Part shown: positions 10,678 to 21,414 of the stretch, in pieces
Layout: the number at the start of each line of letters is the position of its first letter
Numbering within the stretch: position 1 is the first letter of the stretch
From: Alkalicoccobacillus plakortidis
GTDB lineage: Bacteria > Bacillota > Bacilli > Bacillales > Bacillaceae_D
Assembly (NCBI RefSeq): GCF_023703085.1
Contig: NZ_JAMQJY010000005.1
Coordinates: forward strand, 87,180 to 151,179
Direction of reading: 5' to 3'
DNA: 64,000 nt
The notes under the pieces: generated by a model
The model's input: only the letters and a program-made list of their open reading frames with translations
What the model was told of the DNA's origin: nothing
Database searches by the model: none
Made by a program: the position numbers and the translations under genes

Positions 10678-11190
10678 TCATCTCTCACCACGTCGCCATT
10701 TTTCAAAAATTTCAGTTAGCTCCTCACTAAGATAAGCATGTGTCGGTTTTTGTTGTTTCTTGGCAGTTTCGACCATTTTTGCAATTCCTTTTGTTGCCAT
10801 TTCTGTCTCTATCAAAAGTTCTCTGGCTGACTTTCTCAACGCACCGCTTCCGAAAATAACAGACTGCTCCGCAAAATCGGAAGTAGCTACGTGAATGGTT
10901 GTATCCACACGCTTTAATTCCCGCACTAATCGCTCAATACGTTCATCGGCTGTCTCTAATTTCCGTGTGTAAATGACTTCAACTCGATGATTTTTATAAG
11001 ACTTGCCTATACCTGAGACCATGTGTGCATCAAAAATAACGGTCACTTCGTCTCCTGAATATGCTTGGTACTCCGCCATCTTGCTAATTAAGAGATCTCT
11101 TGCCAGTTCCAGGTCTTGGTCCTTTAAATCTCGTAGCTTTGGCCATGCACCAATAATATTATAACCATCAACCAGCAGAATGGTTCTCAT
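10678..11190 (-). CDS. rae1: NYN-domain endoribonuclease Rae1 (YacP)
   Basis: 170 residues starting MRTILLVDGYNIIGAWPKL. The DGYN motif and the later VIFDAH and THIHVATSDFAEQ-type acidic positions mark the PIN/NYN nuclease fold. In B. subtilis this enzyme cleaves mRNA in the ribosomal A site. It starts 2 nt after the rlmB stop and is clearly part of the cysS-mrnC-rlmB-rae1 transcription unit. The frame is intact. Confidence 0.9.
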   Translation of the reverse strand: MRTILLVDGYNIIGAWPKLRDLKDQDLELARDLLISKMAEYQAYSGDEVTVIFDAHMVSGIGKSYKNHRVEVIYTRKLETADERIERLVRELKRVDTTIHVATSDFAEQSVIFGSGALRKSARELLIETEMATKGIAKMVETAKKQQKPTHAYLSEELTEIFEKWRRGER

Positions 11191-11192
11191 TG

Positions 11193-11942
11193 TTATCGAC
11201 TTCCTAAAGGAGTACGTTTGCGGTGCACCTCATACATAAGTAAACTTGCAGCAACAGATGCATTTAGTGAGGTAACCTTACCGACCATAGGAATATAGAC
11301 AAGAAAATCACACTTCTCTTTAACAAGACGGCTCATTCCTTTTCCTTCACTGCCTATAACAAGCCCTAGTGACATATCAAAGGATGCGCCACGATAATCT
11401 TCACTTGCAGAGGCATCTGTGCCTGCAAACCACACCCCGCGCTTCTTCAACTCGTCCATCGTACGTGCGATATTTGTAACCCTAACAACCGGTACGTATT
11501 CAATTGCCCCTGTAGACGCCTTAGCAACGGTCTGGGTCAGACCAACTGCACGTCGCTTCGGAATAATCACTCCGTGTGCACCTGATGCATCCGCAGTACG
11601 CAGGATCGAACCAAGGTTATGTGGATCTTCAATCTCATCTAGTACCAAGAAAAACGGTTCCTCATTTTTTGCTGCTGCACGCTCAAAGATATCATCAATC
11701 TCTGCATACTCATACGCTGCAACTGACGCCACAACGCCTTGATGATTCTCACTACCAAGTAACGACTCCAGCTTCTTTTTAGGTGCAGTCTGGACAAGTA
11801 TATTCTTTTCCTTCGCCACTTGAATAACCTTACTCATTGACCCTTTTTGTGAGCCCTCCGCAATCCAAATTTTATGAATCGCATGACCAGATCGGAGCGC
11901 TTCTAAAATGGGATTCTTCCCTGCAATAAACTCATCACTCAT
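11193..11942 (-). CDS. rlmB: 23S rRNA 2'-O-methyltransferase RlmB (SpoU family)
   Basis: 249 residues starting [16 protein letters not shown] at the ATG at 11942, with GGAGGGG upstream and an 8-nt overlap with mrnC. The N-terminal substrate-binding domain comes first. The SPOUT catalytic domain then shows motif 1 (EDPHNLGSILRTADASG), motif 2 (IGSEGKGMSRLV) and motif 3 (IPMVGKVTSLNASVAAS). The family methylates G2251 (E. coli numbering) in the peptidyl-transferase P loop. Confidence 0.93.
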   Translation of the reverse strand: MSDEFIAGKNPILEALRSGHAIHKIWIAEGSQKGSMSKVIQVAKEKNILVQTAPKKKLESLLGSENHQGVVASVAAYEYAEIDDIFERAAAKNEEPFFLVLDEIEDPHNLGSILRTADASGAHGVIIPKRRAVGLTQTVAKASTGAIEYVPVVRVTNIARTMDELKKRGVWFAGTDASASEDYRGASFDMSLGLVIGSEGKGMSRLVKEKCDFLVYIPMVGKVTSLNASVAASLLMYEVHRKRTPLGSR

Positions 11943-12378
11943 GATTTTGTGCCCCTCCTTCAGTTCCTTCTTGTTTATTCTCAAATTCGCCTAAAGCCAT
12001 TTGAATAATCTCATCTAACCGGTTTGATTCGTTTGAAACATATAAATACCCAAGTAAAGCCTCAAAGCCTGTGGAATAACGATAGGTCGTCACATTTGTA
12101 TTTTTTGGCACAGAACCGGACTTGGCATTACGTCCTCGCTTAATGACCATCATCTCCTGCTCTGTAAACACGCCATTCTCTTCCAAGCGATGCACCATCT
12201 CCGCCTGTGCCTTAGCTGACACATATTGTGTCGCCTCCACATGCAGTGCATGAGGTTTTACTTTGCCCTTCGCTAACAGGTAATACCGCACGTACATATC
12301 CAGTACCGCATCACCCATATAAGCAAGAGCCAAACCATTTAATTGCTTTAAATCCGTTGTTGGTTTAATAATTTTCAT
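11935..12378 (-). CDS. mrnC: Mini-ribonuclease III
   Basis: 147 residues starting [18 protein letters not shown]; the ATG overlaps the cysS stop by 4 nt (ATGA), showing translational coupling. Only the RNase III catalytic domain is present, without a double-stranded RNA-binding domain. Visible motifs are [14 protein letters not shown] and KRGRNAKSG, with the C-terminal [12 protein letters not shown]. In B. subtilis the enzyme matures the 3' and 5' ends of 23S rRNA. Confidence 0.93.
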   Translation of the reverse strand: MKIIKPTTDLKQLNGLALAYMGDAVLDMYVRYYLLAKGKVKPHALHVEATQYVSAKAQAEMVHRLEENGVFTEQEMMVIKRGRNAKSGSVPKNTNVTTYRYSTGFEALLGYLYVSNESNRLDEIIQMALGEFENKQEGTEGGAQNHE

Positions 12379-13781
12379 GCGCGAGCTTCTCTCTTCCAAC
12401 GTACCCCCTGAGGCGTATCTTCAAGCAATATACCTTGAGCTTTTAGCTGATCTCGGATGTCATCTGCTTCTTGAAAATTCCGTTCGACCCGTGCTTGGTT
12501 ACGTTTTTCAATGAGTTGATCAACTTCTGCATCCAGTAGCTCTGTTTCCTGGTGAAGCTCAAGTCCAAGCACTGCTCCAAGCTCATCAAATAATGTGATA
12601 AATGCTTCTAAAACAGCCTTAGATGTTTGACGTTCACGACTGTAAATATTCGCTTCCTTTGCAGCATCAAATAATACGGAAATTCCGTTTGCGCTATTAA
12701 AATCATCATCCATTTCTGCAATAAAACGTGTGCGTAGCTCTGCAACTTTGTCTAACCAACCTGCCTGCTCTCCGAAGTCAGCCGAGTCGTTTAACCTATG
12801 CTTCATTGAGGCAAGAGCTGTTTTAATTCGTTCCAGACCATTTTTTGCTCCTTCAAGTAGTTCAGAGCTGAAATTAATTGGGCTGCGGTAATGAGCCGTC
12901 AGCATAAAGAAACGAACAACTTCTGGTGAATGCTGTCGAATAATATCATGAGCTAAAACAAAATTCCCGAGTGATTTTGACATCTTTTCATTATCAATAT
13001 TAATGAAGCCATTATGCATCCAATAGTTCGCCATTTGCTTATCTGTCAAGGCTTCCGACTGTGCAATCTCATTCTCGTGGTGTGGAAACGCAAGATCTCG
13101 TCCACCTGCATGAATATCTATGGTATCCCCTAAATATTTTTTTACCATAGCCGAACATTCAATATGCCAGCCTGGTCGACCATTACCCCAAGGGCTCTCC
13201 CATGAGATTTCACCTTCTTTAGCAGCCTTCCATAGAACAAAATCAAGTGGGTCTTCTTTTCGTTCATCTACTTCAATTCTTGATCCACTTTTTAAATCAT
13301 CAATTGATTGTGAGGAAAGCTTCCCATAATCTTTGAATTTTCTAGTTCGGAAATAAACATCTCCACCAGAGGCATATGCATAGCCTTTTTTCTCAAGCAC
13401 TTCAATAAACTCCACTATGTCTGGAATGGTCTCTGTCACTCTTGGGTGTTTATCAGCTGGTTTTACTCCTAGTGCACATGTATCTTGATGATAAGCTTCA
13501 ATAAAACGATTGGCTACATCAAACACATCTTCGCCTAATTCATTAGCTGCACGAATAATTTTGTCATCTACATCTGTAAAGTTAGAAACAAATAACACTT
13601 CATATCCGCGATACTCTAGGTATCTGCGCACCATATCATAGACAATTGGCGGACGGGCGTTTCCAATGTGAATATAATTGTAGACTGTTGGTCCACATAC
13701 ATACATCTTAACCTTACCTTGCTCAATCGGAACAAAGGGCTCTTTTTTCATGGTTAAGCTATTTAAAATCTGAATCGCCAT
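12375..13781 (-). CDS. cysS: Cysteinyl-tRNA synthetase
   Basis: 468 residues, full length and in frame. The class I signature HIGN is at residues 38-41 and KMSKS is in [13 protein letters not shown]. The zinc ligands typical of the family are present: C29 in MYVCGPT, the cysteine in WHIECSAM, and the histidine and glutamate of HHENEIAQ. It charges tRNA-Cys. It lies 48 nt after cysE and is probably controlled by the T-box upstream of cysE. Confidence 0.97.
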   Translation of the reverse strand: MAIQILNSLTMKKEPFVPIEQGKVKMYVCGPTVYNYIHIGNARPPIVYDMVRRYLEYRGYEVLFVSNFTDVDDKIIRAANELGEDVFDVANRFIEAYHQDTCALGVKPADKHPRVTETIPDIVEFIEVLEKKGYAYASGGDVYFRTRKFKDYGKLSSQSIDDLKSGSRIEVDERKEDPLDFVLWKAAKEGEISWESPWGNGRPGWHIECSAMVKKYLGDTIDIHAGGRDLAFPHHENEIAQSEALTDKQMANYWMHNGFINIDNEKMSKSLGNFVLAHDIIRQHSPEVVRFFMLTAHYRSPINFSSELLEGAKNGLERIKTALASMKHRLNDSADFGEQAGWLDKVAELRTRFIAEMDDDFNSANGISVLFDAAKEANIYSRERQTSKAVLEAFITLFDELGAVLGLELHQETELLDAEVDQLIEKRNQARVERNFQEADDIRDQLKAQGILLEDTPQGVRWKREARA

Positions 13782-13829
13782 ACAATCTTCTCCCTTGGTT
13801 TTGTTGTTCTCTTAGCATAATCAGCTTAC

Positions 13830-14483
13830 CTATTTATCGTGACGTATTTTCTGATTGTAAAGCTCTTTTTTTAATTTAGCCAATTCGTCTTCTAATTGTT
13901 TAAATTTATCTGCAACTGGGTCAGGTAGAATATGATGATCTAGTTCATGGTCTACTTTACATCCATTCTTCACGACAATCCGGCCCGGTATTCCTACAAC
14001 CGTTGAATTAGGAGGTACTTCCTTCAACACAACAGAACCAGCGCCGATTCTTGAATACTCTCCAATTGTAAACGATCCAAGGACCTTTGCTCCACTTGAA
14101 ATCATGACCCCGTCGCGCACCGTTGGATGCCTTTTTCCTTTTTCCTTACCTGTTCCACCAAGTGTTACATTTTGATAGATCGTCACATTATCACCGATCT
14201 CACAGGTTTCACCAATCACAACACCCATACCATGATCTATAAATAAACGTTGTCCAATGACCGCTGCCGGGTGAATCTCGATGCCGGTAAAAAAGCGGCT
14301 AAATTGGGCAAGTAGCTTTGCTAGAAAATAGAGCTTCCATTTCCAAAATCCATGAGCCAATCGATGCGCCCAAATTGCATGAACACCTGAATACGTAAAA
14401 ATGACTTCCATTCGACTTCGTGCTGCTGGATCCTGACTGAACACAACATCCACATCATTGATTAACGTTTTAAAAATCCCCAT
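13830..14483 (-). CDS. cysE: Serine O-acetyltransferase
   Basis: 217 residues starting MGIFKTLINDVDVVFSQD at the ATG at 14483, with a GGGGGGAG ribosome binding site. It acetylates serine as the first step of cysteine synthesis. The left-handed beta-helix built of hexapeptide repeats is visible (IGETCEIGDNVTIYQNVTLG, then VLGSFTIGEYSRIGAGSVV), with the catalytic DHGMGVVIGE segment. Preceded by a T-box, and cysS follows, so cysteine supply and cysteine charging share one switch. Product feeds CysK at 44.9 kb. Confidence 0.95.
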   Translation of the reverse strand: MGIFKTLINDVDVVFSQDPAARSRMEVIFTYSGVHAIWAHRLAHGFWKWKLYFLAKLLAQFSRFFTGIEIHPAAVIGQRLFIDHGMGVVIGETCEIGDNVTIYQNVTLGGTGKEKGKRHPTVRDGVMISSGAKVLGSFTIGEYSRIGAGSVVLKEVPPNSTVVGIPGRIVVKNGCKVDHELDHHILPDPVADKFKQLEDELAKLKKELYNQKIRHDK

Positions 14484-14505
14484 ACCTACACTCCCCCCTT
14501 TCCTC

Positions 14506-14760
14506 AATAAAAAAAGCCTCTGTACATCTATGATGTACAGAGGCGCAGACAGCACGGTTCCACTCTGTTTTTTTGATAACAATTAACTGCTATCAAACTT
14601 TATGAGCGTGTAACGGCGCAATCCGCTTTTCCCTACTAAAGGTCGTCCTGGTTCAGAAAAAGTCTCATGGGTGCATGTTCAACCGATTCCGTTACGTCGC
14701 TCTCAGCAAATGCGACGTTCTCTGGGTACCGAATCTAAGGTTGCCCTTCCCAATCAACAA
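14506..14760 (-). promoter_or_regulatory. T-box riboswitch of the cysE-cysS operon
   Basis: The minus strand carries a stem I region with GAGAGCGACG, then a long leader, then the T-box bulge AGAGTGGAACCGTG (14553-14566), then a terminator hairpin GCCTCTGTACATC-ATA-GATGTACAGAGGC with seven T (about 14509-14544). ACATGCACC in stem I supplies a TGC codon followed by a purine, fitting a cysteine specifier, which agrees with the downstream genes. The specifier assignment is inference from context. Confidence 0.9.
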
Positions 14761-14778
14761 GATGTGTATATGCAATTA

Positions 14779-16245
14779 TTATCCGTTTAATGAAGCTGCT
14801 TGTGATAAACGAGCAGAAATCGTTGCTTTGCCCAATAATTCAATCGTATCAGGCAACTCAGGACCATGCGTTTGTCCAGTTGCAGCAACACGTATTGGCA
14901 TAAATAGTTTCTTACCTTTATGTCCTGTTGCTTTTTGTGTTGCTTTAATGGCAGCTTTAATTTGTGGAGCTGAAAAATCCTCTAAAGAATCCAACTCACT
15001 AACAAAGTGATTCAGAACCTCAGGCACTTGCTCTTCATTTAATACAGCCTTTGCTTCCTCATTATACTCAATTTCCTGCTTAAAGAACAGTTCTGTTAGC
15101 TCTACGATTTCAGCGCCATAATGAAGCTGTTCTTGATACATCCCAATGAGCTTACCTGCCCACTCTTTGCGCGTTTCGTCTAGATCCTCTTCAAGACGAC
15201 CAGCTTTAATTAAATGAGGTAAAGCTAGATCAATGACTTTTTCCAAAGGAGCGGCTTGAATGTATTGGTTATTCATCCATGCCAACTTATCTGTATCAAA
15301 TACAGCCGGAGCTTTTGAAACACGTTCTAAGCTGAACTGCTCAGATAATTCATCCAGTGTAAAAATCTCTTCTTCTCCTACTGGTGACCAACCGAGCAAC
15401 GCAAGGAAGTTCACAAGCGCTTCAGGTAGGTAACCAAGCTCTTGGTATTGTTCTACAAACTGAATGATGGATTCATCACGCTTACTCATTTTTTGACGGT
15501 CTGGATTTAAGATAAGCGAAGCATGGGCAAATCTAGGCTTTGTCCAACCGAATGCTTCAAATACCAACGCCTGACGTGGAGTATTAGATAGATGCTCTTC
15601 CGCACGAATTACATGCGAAATTTTCATCAAATAATCATCAATGACAACCGCAAAGTTGTACATAGGAACGCCGTCTGTACGAGAGATAACAAAGTCACCA
15701 ATGCCATCTGTTTCAAATGATACATCTCCACGGACCGAGTCTTCAATCTTCACAACTTGGCCTTGCGGAACACGGAAACGAACAACTGGCTTAAGCCCCT
15801 TATTTTCGTATGCCTGACGCTGTTCCGGTGTTAAGTCACGATCACGTCCACTATACTTAGGTGCCTCACCACGTGCTAATTGAGCAGCACGCTCCGCTTC
15901 AAGCTCTTCTGAGGTCATATAACAGTAGTACGCCTTTCCTTCATCAAGTAGCGTCTGAACGTATTCCTTGTAGATATCAACACGTTCCATACTGCTGTAA
16001 GGTCCGTATTCTCCACCAATGTCGATACTTTCATCCCAATCCATTCCTAGCCATTTTAAGCTGTCTAGTAACTTCTCTTTTGCCTGTTCTACATTACGAG
16101 CTTGGTCTGTATCCTCAATACGAAGGATGAATTTTCCTCCTTGATTACGTGCAAACAAATAATTAAATAATGCCGAACGTGCGCCTCCGATGTGAAGGTG
16201 ACCCGTTGGACTTGGCGCAAATCGTACTCGTACGTTGCTGCTCAT
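14779..16245 (-). CDS. gltX: Glutamyl-tRNA synthetase
   Basis: 488 residues starting [15 protein letters not shown] at the ATG at 16245 (GGATGGTG about 7 nt upstream; an in-frame TTG lies 6 nt earlier). The class I HIGH-type motif is HLHIGG at residues 16-21, and the KMSKS-type motif is KMSKRDES. In Bacillus, which lacks GlnRS, this non-discriminating enzyme also charges tRNA-Gln for later amidation. It lies between ispF and cysE as in B. subtilis. The frame is intact. Confidence 0.96.
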   Translation of the reverse strand: MSSNVRVRFAPSPTGHLHIGGARSALFNYLFARNQGGKFILRIEDTDQARNVEQAKEKLLDSLKWLGMDWDESIDIGGEYGPYSSMERVDIYKEYVQTLLDEGKAYYCYMTSEELEAERAAQLARGEAPKYSGRDRDLTPEQRQAYENKGLKPVVRFRVPQGQVVKIEDSVRGDVSFETDGIGDFVISRTDGVPMYNFAVVIDDYLMKISHVIRAEEHLSNTPRQALVFEAFGWTKPRFAHASLILNPDRQKMSKRDESIIQFVEQYQELGYLPEALVNFLALLGWSPVGEEEIFTLDELSEQFSLERVSKAPAVFDTDKLAWMNNQYIQAAPLEKVIDLALPHLIKAGRLEEDLDETRKEWAGKLIGMYQEQLHYGAEIVELTELFFKQEIEYNEEAKAVLNEEQVPEVLNHFVSELDSLEDFSAPQIKAAIKATQKATGHKGKKLFMPIRVAATGQTHGPELPDTIELLGKATISARLSQAASLNG

Positions 16246-16335
16246 GTTCAAACACCATCCATTTCATTAATCTTCTATTAATCGTTATCTTCTGTAGTCG
16301 GCTTCTATTTTAACACCATTAGTGAAAACATTCAC

Positions 16336-16812
16336 CTATGCTTGTTCAATTAGAATAACAGCCTGTGCAGCGATTCCTTCACCACGACCGGTAAAGCCTA
16401 GTTTTTCCGTTGTTGTCGCTTTTACATTCACCTAAGTTGGATCTGCTTCTAAAAGCCGCGCAATTTGATTTCTCATATCTTCAATATGAGGCGCCATCTT
16501 GGGAAGTTGCGCCATAATAGTACAGTCTACATTTCCAAGCTTAAATCCACGCTCTTTGACTAATGACCATACATCTTGAAGCAACACTTTTGAATCTGCA
16601 TCCTTAAATTCCTCGCTAGTATCAGGGAAATGTTTTCCGATATCCCCTTCACCAATGGCCCCCAGAGCAGCGTCTGCAATTGTATGCAAAAGCACATCTG
16701 CATCAGAATGCCCTAGTAATCCTTTCTCATATGGAATTGTAATACCTCCAATGATTAAAGGACGCCCTTCAGTTAATTGGTGAACGTCAAACCCCTGTCC
16801 GATTCGAATCAT
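16336..16812 (-). CDS. ispF: 2-C-methyl-D-erythritol 2,4-cyclodiphosphate synthase with an in-frame amber codon
   Basis: MEP-pathway enzyme for isoprenoid precursors. The ATG at 16812 begins [13 protein letters not shown]. The metal ligands D9, H11 and H43 are present, with GHSDADV and [11 protein letters not shown]. At 16432-16434 a TAG replaces the CAG (glutamine) expected in [14 protein letters not shown]. Reading continues in the same frame through [16 protein letters not shown] to a second TAG at 16336, giving exactly the family length of 158. Unlike the other broken genes here this is a substitution, not an indel. It overlaps ispD by 26 nt. Confidence 0.9.
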
Positions 16813-17505
16813 GTTCCATTCTCCTTTTTCGTAAAATTGCCTCTGCCATTAGTAGATCCTCCGGTGTTGTGATTTTCACATTGCTATAATCACCCTCCAC
16901 CATAACGACCCGCGTATCCATCCATTCCATGATGCTTGCATCGTCTGTTGCTACAAACGCCTTCTCTTCCGCTTCTTTATGAGCGTCTAATAAGGAATCG
17001 CGCCAAAAAGCTTGCGGAGTTTGAACAGACCACAATTCAGTACGATCAATTGTTTCGGCAATTTGATGATCCACCACTCGTTTAACGGTGTCTTTCATCC
17101 TCACACCAACAATGGCCGCACCTTCTTCATTTGTGGTTTTGATAAGTTCATGGATAATCGATTTCCTAATAAACGGCCTGGCTCCATCATGTACTAACAC
17201 AATCTCATCAGGTCCTTCTAATTGCTTTAAGCCTTCATATACACTTTGCTTGGCGTTCTTCACCACCAACAGCAATCTTTTTGACCTTTTGGATGTTATA
17301 GTCACTGACAATCTCTTGCATGGCCTCTATTTCAGATTCATTCGCAACAAGAACAATTTGCTTGCATTGCTCGTCCTCTTCAAACACTTGTAATGTGTAC
17401 GCAATGAGTGGTATTTGATTTAATTCAATAAATTGCTTGTTCATTCCAACTTTCATTCGTTTACCCTGCCCAAGCAGCTGGGATCACAATACTGTACATC
17501 ATCAT
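16787..17505 (-). CDS. ispD: 2-C-methyl-D-erythritol 4-phosphate cytidylyltransferase, two frameshifts here
   Basis: Transfers CMP to methylerythritol phosphate, two steps before IspF. The start lies among three consecutive ATGs at 17497-17505, after GGAGAGGG. Two GCTGG sites read GCTTGG: at 17470-17475, inside the nucleotide-binding PAAGQGKRM, and at 17248-17253, between GGEERQ and SVYEGLKQL. Correcting both gives about 238 residues with [15 protein letters not shown] and WSVQTPQAF, all standard for IspD. It follows yacL and overlaps ispF. Confidence 0.92.
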
Positions 17506-17604
17506 GCCCTCTCCAATTCTCATACATGCATTCGTTTTATTTTAGCATGTCCATCCCAATGTTTACACACATTTAGCTGGATTAAACGATGAAATAGAAA
17601 AGAA

Positions 17605-17634
17605 AAAACGCCAGTGTCCCGGCGCTTTTTTTAT
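17605..17634 (-). terminator. Intrinsic terminator after yacL
   Basis: Short stem GCGCC/TGGCG-type with a 7-nt loop (GGGACAC), followed by six T on the minus strand, 12 nt after the yacL stop and before ispD. Confidence 0.7.
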
Positions 17635-17644
17635 AATGAACATG

Positions 17645-18736
17645 TTAGAGTGCTTTTTCATATACCTTTGGTTTCGCAAAAATCATTCGACCTGCACTTG
17701 TTTGAAGTACACTTGTCACAACAACATCAATTTGTTTACCGATAAACTCTCGACCGCCTTCTACAACGATCATCGTGCCATCATCTAAATACGCGACGCC
17801 TTGATGGTGTTCCTTGCCATCCTTAATCACCTGAACATTCATTTTCTCTCCAGGTAGGACTACTGGTTTGACGGCATTTGCTAAATCATTAATATTTAGT
17901 ACAGCTACGCCTTGCAGCTCACATACTTTGTTTAAGTTAAAATCATTTGTGACTACAACACCATCTGAGATCTTTGCGAGCTTCACAAGCTTACTGTCAA
18001 CCTCTTGAATGTCCTCAAAGTCACCGTCATAAATCTCAACATCAATTGGTAATTCTTTTTGAATTTTATTCAGAATATCCAGTCCACGTCTTCCACGATT
18101 TCGTTTAAGCGCGTCCGATGAATCCGCAATATGCTGAAGCTCCGCTAGAACAAATTCTGGTATAACTAACGTACCTTCAAGAAAACCAGTTTTACAAATA
18201 TCCGCAATCCGACCATCAATAATCACGCTAGTATCAAGGATCTTGAGCTTTTTATGTGATTCTGTTTGTTCATCAGCTTTCTTGTCTTTTCCTCCGCCAC
18301 GATTAACCAAAAACAGTTGTACAAGCTCGTCCCGTTTTTTAAAACCAATTTGGAAACCAAAATAACCAAGAATGATTGTCACAAAGATAGGTAAAATGTT
18401 TTGCACGCCTGGAATTTGCAGTTGCGCGATTTGACTACTAATTAAATATCCTATAACCAAACCCAAAATTAATCCAAGTGTTCCTGACATGATATCTGTT
18501 AACGAAGCTTTTAAAATTCGTTCCTCAAGAACTTTCATTACATTTACAATGTAACGTGCCAACCACATTGATACAATATACATAAGTAAAATCCCAATAG
18601 CCATACCAGTAAATTCATTCTGTATCCAGGCGGGAATACTATCATTAGTAAAAAGTTGGATAAGTTCAGGAATAAATAAGAAGCCTAGAGCCCCGCCAGC
18701 TACCATTAAAAATATTTTTACGATCCACGTCATCAT
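17645..18736 (-). CDS. yacL: Membrane-anchored PIN/TRAM-domain protein YacL
   Basis: 363 residues from the ATG at 18736 (AGGAGGTGG 6 nt upstream). Four transmembrane segments occupy about residues 4-150 ([56 protein letters not shown]). A cytoplasmic PIN-type nuclease domain follows ([12 protein letters not shown] then [12 protein letters not shown]), and a C-terminal TRAM domain ([20 protein letters not shown]). The acidic PIN residues are present, so nuclease activity is plausible, but the target is unknown. It sits between disA and ispD as in B. subtilis. Confidence 0.88.
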   Translation of the reverse strand: MMTWIVKIFLMVAGGALGFLFIPELIQLFTNDSIPAWIQNEFTGMAIGILLMYIVSMWLARYIVNVMKVLEERILKASLTDIMSGTLGLILGLVIGYLISSQIAQLQIPGVQNILPIFVTIILGYFGFQIGFKKRDELVQLFLVNRGGGKDKKADEQTESHKKLKILDTSVIIDGRIADICKTGFLEGTLVIPEFVLAELQHIADSSDALKRNRGRRGLDILNKIQKELPIDVEIYDGDFEDIQEVDSKLVKLAKISDGVVVTNDFNLNKVCELQGVAVLNINDLANAVKPVVLPGEKMNVQVIKDGKEHHQGVAYLDDGTMIVVEGGREFIGKQIDVVVTSVLQTSAGRMIFAKPKVYEKAL

Positions 18737-18863
18737 AACGGTCCACCTCCTTCTAGCTATTATAGACAAGATTTAGGAATCAAAACCTAGTAAACTGGAA
18801 TTTTACACAAGACATCCATAAAACAACATTTTTAAGACTTAAAAATATAACCGATTGTCACAA

Positions 18864-19936
18864 TTACAGATGACGATCAATAAAAAGTTGCTCCTGAATT
18901 CGGTTTAAGCCGTTCTTAATCATCTTCGCTCTTGCCTCTCCAATACCATCTACTTCATCCAATTTATCTGTATCTGCTAGCACGATATTGGACAAAAATT
19001 CATACTCGTTAATTAGATTTTCAATGATTTGTGATGGCAGCCTAGGAATACGATGCAGAATTCTGTATCCTCGTGGCGAAACCACAAACTCAGTGAGATT
19101 CACATTTTTTGGGTAGCCAAGTGCCTTTATAATGGCAGGTTCGTCTAATAAATCTTCCGTTTGTAGGTCGGTAAGATCCTTCAGAGTCTTTGATACATCT
19201 TGCTTACTGTCTTTCACATAATCCTTTAACAAAAAGGCAGCTTCCTTCTCTGTGTCTGAGACAAGCTCTTTTAATTGCATCGTAATCAAACGACCTTCGT
19301 CTCCAAGTTCATTGATGTAGTTCAGAATCTCTCGTTGATTCTGAGCACCATTTGTACTCTGTGTACAACTTGAGTAACTTCAGAAAGAGTGACGAGTTCC
19401 TCGAATTCCAGTGCCCCAAGGTTTGTAATGGATTGCTCCAAAACAGATTTGTACTTTTCAAGCGTTTGAATAGCTTGATTCGCTTTTGTTAAGATGACGC
19501 CGATATCCTTTAAGGAATAACGAAATTCTCCCTGATAAAGGGTAATAACATTTCGACGTTGTGAAATGGAGATGGTTAGCTGATTCGTCTGCTTTGCCAC
19601 ACGTTCAGCTGTGCGATGACGAATGCCTGTTTCATTTGAGCTAATGCCATTATTTGGAACTAGCTGAGTGTTGGCATAAAGGATCTTTTTGCCGTCATCA
19701 CTTAAAATAATAGCTCCATCCATTTTAGCTAGCTCATATAAATATGCCGGAGAAAATGGACAATTGATATGGAATCCTCCGTCTACAATTTGTTTCATAT
19801 CATCCGGATATCCTAGAACAATTAATCCACCTGTATTCGCGCGAAGTACATTATCAATCCCAGCCCGTAAAGGTGTTCCAGGTGCCACTAACTTTAATAG
19901 ATTTTGTATAAATTCATTTCTGTTTTGTTCATCCAT
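18864..19936 (-). CDS. disA: DNA integrity scanning diadenylate cyclase, frameshifted in this sequence
   Basis: Makes cyclic di-AMP and pauses at branched DNA. The N-terminal diadenylate cyclase domain shows DGA at residues 73-75 and RHRTAER at 106-112; the C-terminal helix-hairpin-helix ([18 protein letters not shown]) binds DNA. The frame breaks near 19333, where [14 protein letters not shown] is expected and one base is missing (AACCGAG-like reads AACGAG). Restoring it gives 357 residues, the family length. This indel is not at a GCTGG site. It starts 5 nt after radA. Confidence 0.92.
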
Positions 19937-19941
19937 TTTAA

Positions 19942-21315
19942 CTACCCCCCAAGAACAACTTCTATCGCCTTCTCCAAGGTTGGCACGCCTATGACTTCAA
20001 TGCCAGGCGGTACAGTCCATCCTCCAAGATTTTTTTCCGGAATAATAACACGTTTGAATCCTAGCTTAGCTGCTTCATTCACTCGTTGATCAATCCGTGA
20101 CACTCGGCGAATTTCACCTGTTAACCCAACCTCACCAATCGCCGCATCCATTGATTGTGTTGGTTTATCTTTAAAACTTGACGCGATACTTAACGCAATC
20201 GCTAAATCAATTGCCGGCTCATCTAGCTTCACTCCACCAGCAACCTTTAGATAGGCATCTTGATTTTGTAATAACAATCCTACACGTTTTTCAAGCACCG
20301 CCATCAATAAGGATACTCGGTTGTGATCCATACCCGTTGCCATACGCCTAGGGTTTCCATAACCAGCAGGAGATATAAGCGCCTGTAATTCTACTAACAC
20401 GGGTCTTGTGCCCTCCATCGAAGCTACAACAACCGACCCTGATGCCCCTTGTGATCGTTCTTCAAGGAAAATCTCTGAAGGATTTAACACTTCTTCTAAT
20501 CCTGCTTCCTTCATTTCAAAGATTCCCATTTCATTTGTTGACCCAAAACGGTTTTTCACAGCCCGTAAAATACGATAAGTATGATGACGTTCCCCTTCAA
20601 AATAGAGGACTGAGTCTACCATATGCTCAAGTAGCTTGGGTCCTGCAATTGAACCTTGTTTTGTTACATGTCCAACAATAAAAATAGCAATTCCTTTTGT
20701 CTTGGCAATTTTCATAAAAGCCGCAGTACACTCACGTACCTGTGCGACACTACCTGGTGCTGAGGTGATATCATCTTGATATACCGTTTGAATAGAATCA
20801 ATGATGACTAATGAAGGCTCCACTTCTTCAATAGCGTGCTGGATAAACTGTAGATCTGTCTCAGCAAGTACGTATAACTCTGGTGAAATCATACCTAATC
20901 GATCTGCCCGTAGCTTCGTTTGTTTAATCGATTCCTCACCGGATATATATAGCACCTTCTCGTTTTTCGCAGCAAGTTTAGCAGAAAGCTGAAGAAGCAG
21001 CGTTGATTTTCCTATACCTGGATCCCCACCAACTAAAACAAGAGAACCCGGTACAATCCCTCCACCAAGCACTCGATTTAACTCCTGAATGGTTGTATCA
21101 ATACGAGGCTCACGGTCTCCTACAACCTTGGAGAGCGGCTGAGGTTTAGTGGTAGTAGTTGAAGAGGTCACATAACTTCTGCTGGATTGTTTAGCAACTG
21201 CCTCCATCTCTTCCACCATCGTATTCCATTCCTGGCATCCAGGGCACTTACCCATCCATTTTGCCGATTCATACCCACAATCCTGGCATACAAACTTGGT
21301 CTTTTTCTTCGCCAT
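19942..21315 (-). CDS. radA: DNA repair protein RadA
   Basis: 457 residues, in frame. The N-terminal zinc finger has C10, C13, C24 and C27. The RecA-like ATPase has Walker [11 protein letters not shown] at 96-105, LVIIDSIQ as Walker B, and the KNRFG signature of RadA. The C-terminal Lon-like domain ends the protein. RadA is a hexameric branch-migration helicase in recombination. GGAGG precedes the ATG at 21315, and disA follows closely, a common pairing in Firmicutes. Confidence 0.96.
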   Translation of the reverse strand: MAKKKTKFVCQDCGYESAKWMGKCPGCQEWNTMVEEMEAVAKQSSRSYVTSSTTTTKPQPLSKVVGDREPRIDTTIQELNRVLGGGIVPGSLVLVGGDPGIGKSTLLLQLSAKLAAKNEKVLYISGEESIKQTKLRADRLGMISPELYVLAETDLQFIQHAIEEVEPSLVIIDSIQTVYQDDITSAPGSVAQVRECTAAFMKIAKTKGIAIFIVGHVTKQGSIAGPKLLEHMVDSVLYFEGERHHTYRILRAVKNRFGSTNEMGIFEMKEAGLEEVLNPSEIFLEERSQGASGSVVVASMEGTRPVLVELQALISPAGYGNPRRMATGMDHNRVSLLMAVLEKRVGLLLQNQDAYLKVAGGVKLDEPAIDLAIALSIASSFKDKPTQSMDAAIGEVGLTGEIRRVSRIDQRVNEAAKLGFKRVIIPEKNLGGWTVPPGIEVIGVPTLEKAIEVVLGG

Positions 21316-21339
21316 TCATTTTCCTCCAAGACACTCCAA

Positions 21340-21378
21340 TTAAAAATAAAGACCAGGAGCCATTCAAACTCCCGGTCT
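21340..21378 (-). terminator. Terminator between clpC and radA
   Basis: GACCGGGAG and CTCCTGGTC arms (one G-U pair) with a 9-nt loop, then TTTATTTTTAATT on the minus strand. It closes the ctsR-mcsA-mcsB-clpC operon. Confidence 0.75.
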
Positions 21379-21414
21379 GTTGTTAAACAACTAAATCAAA
21401 CGCATCTTAAACCA

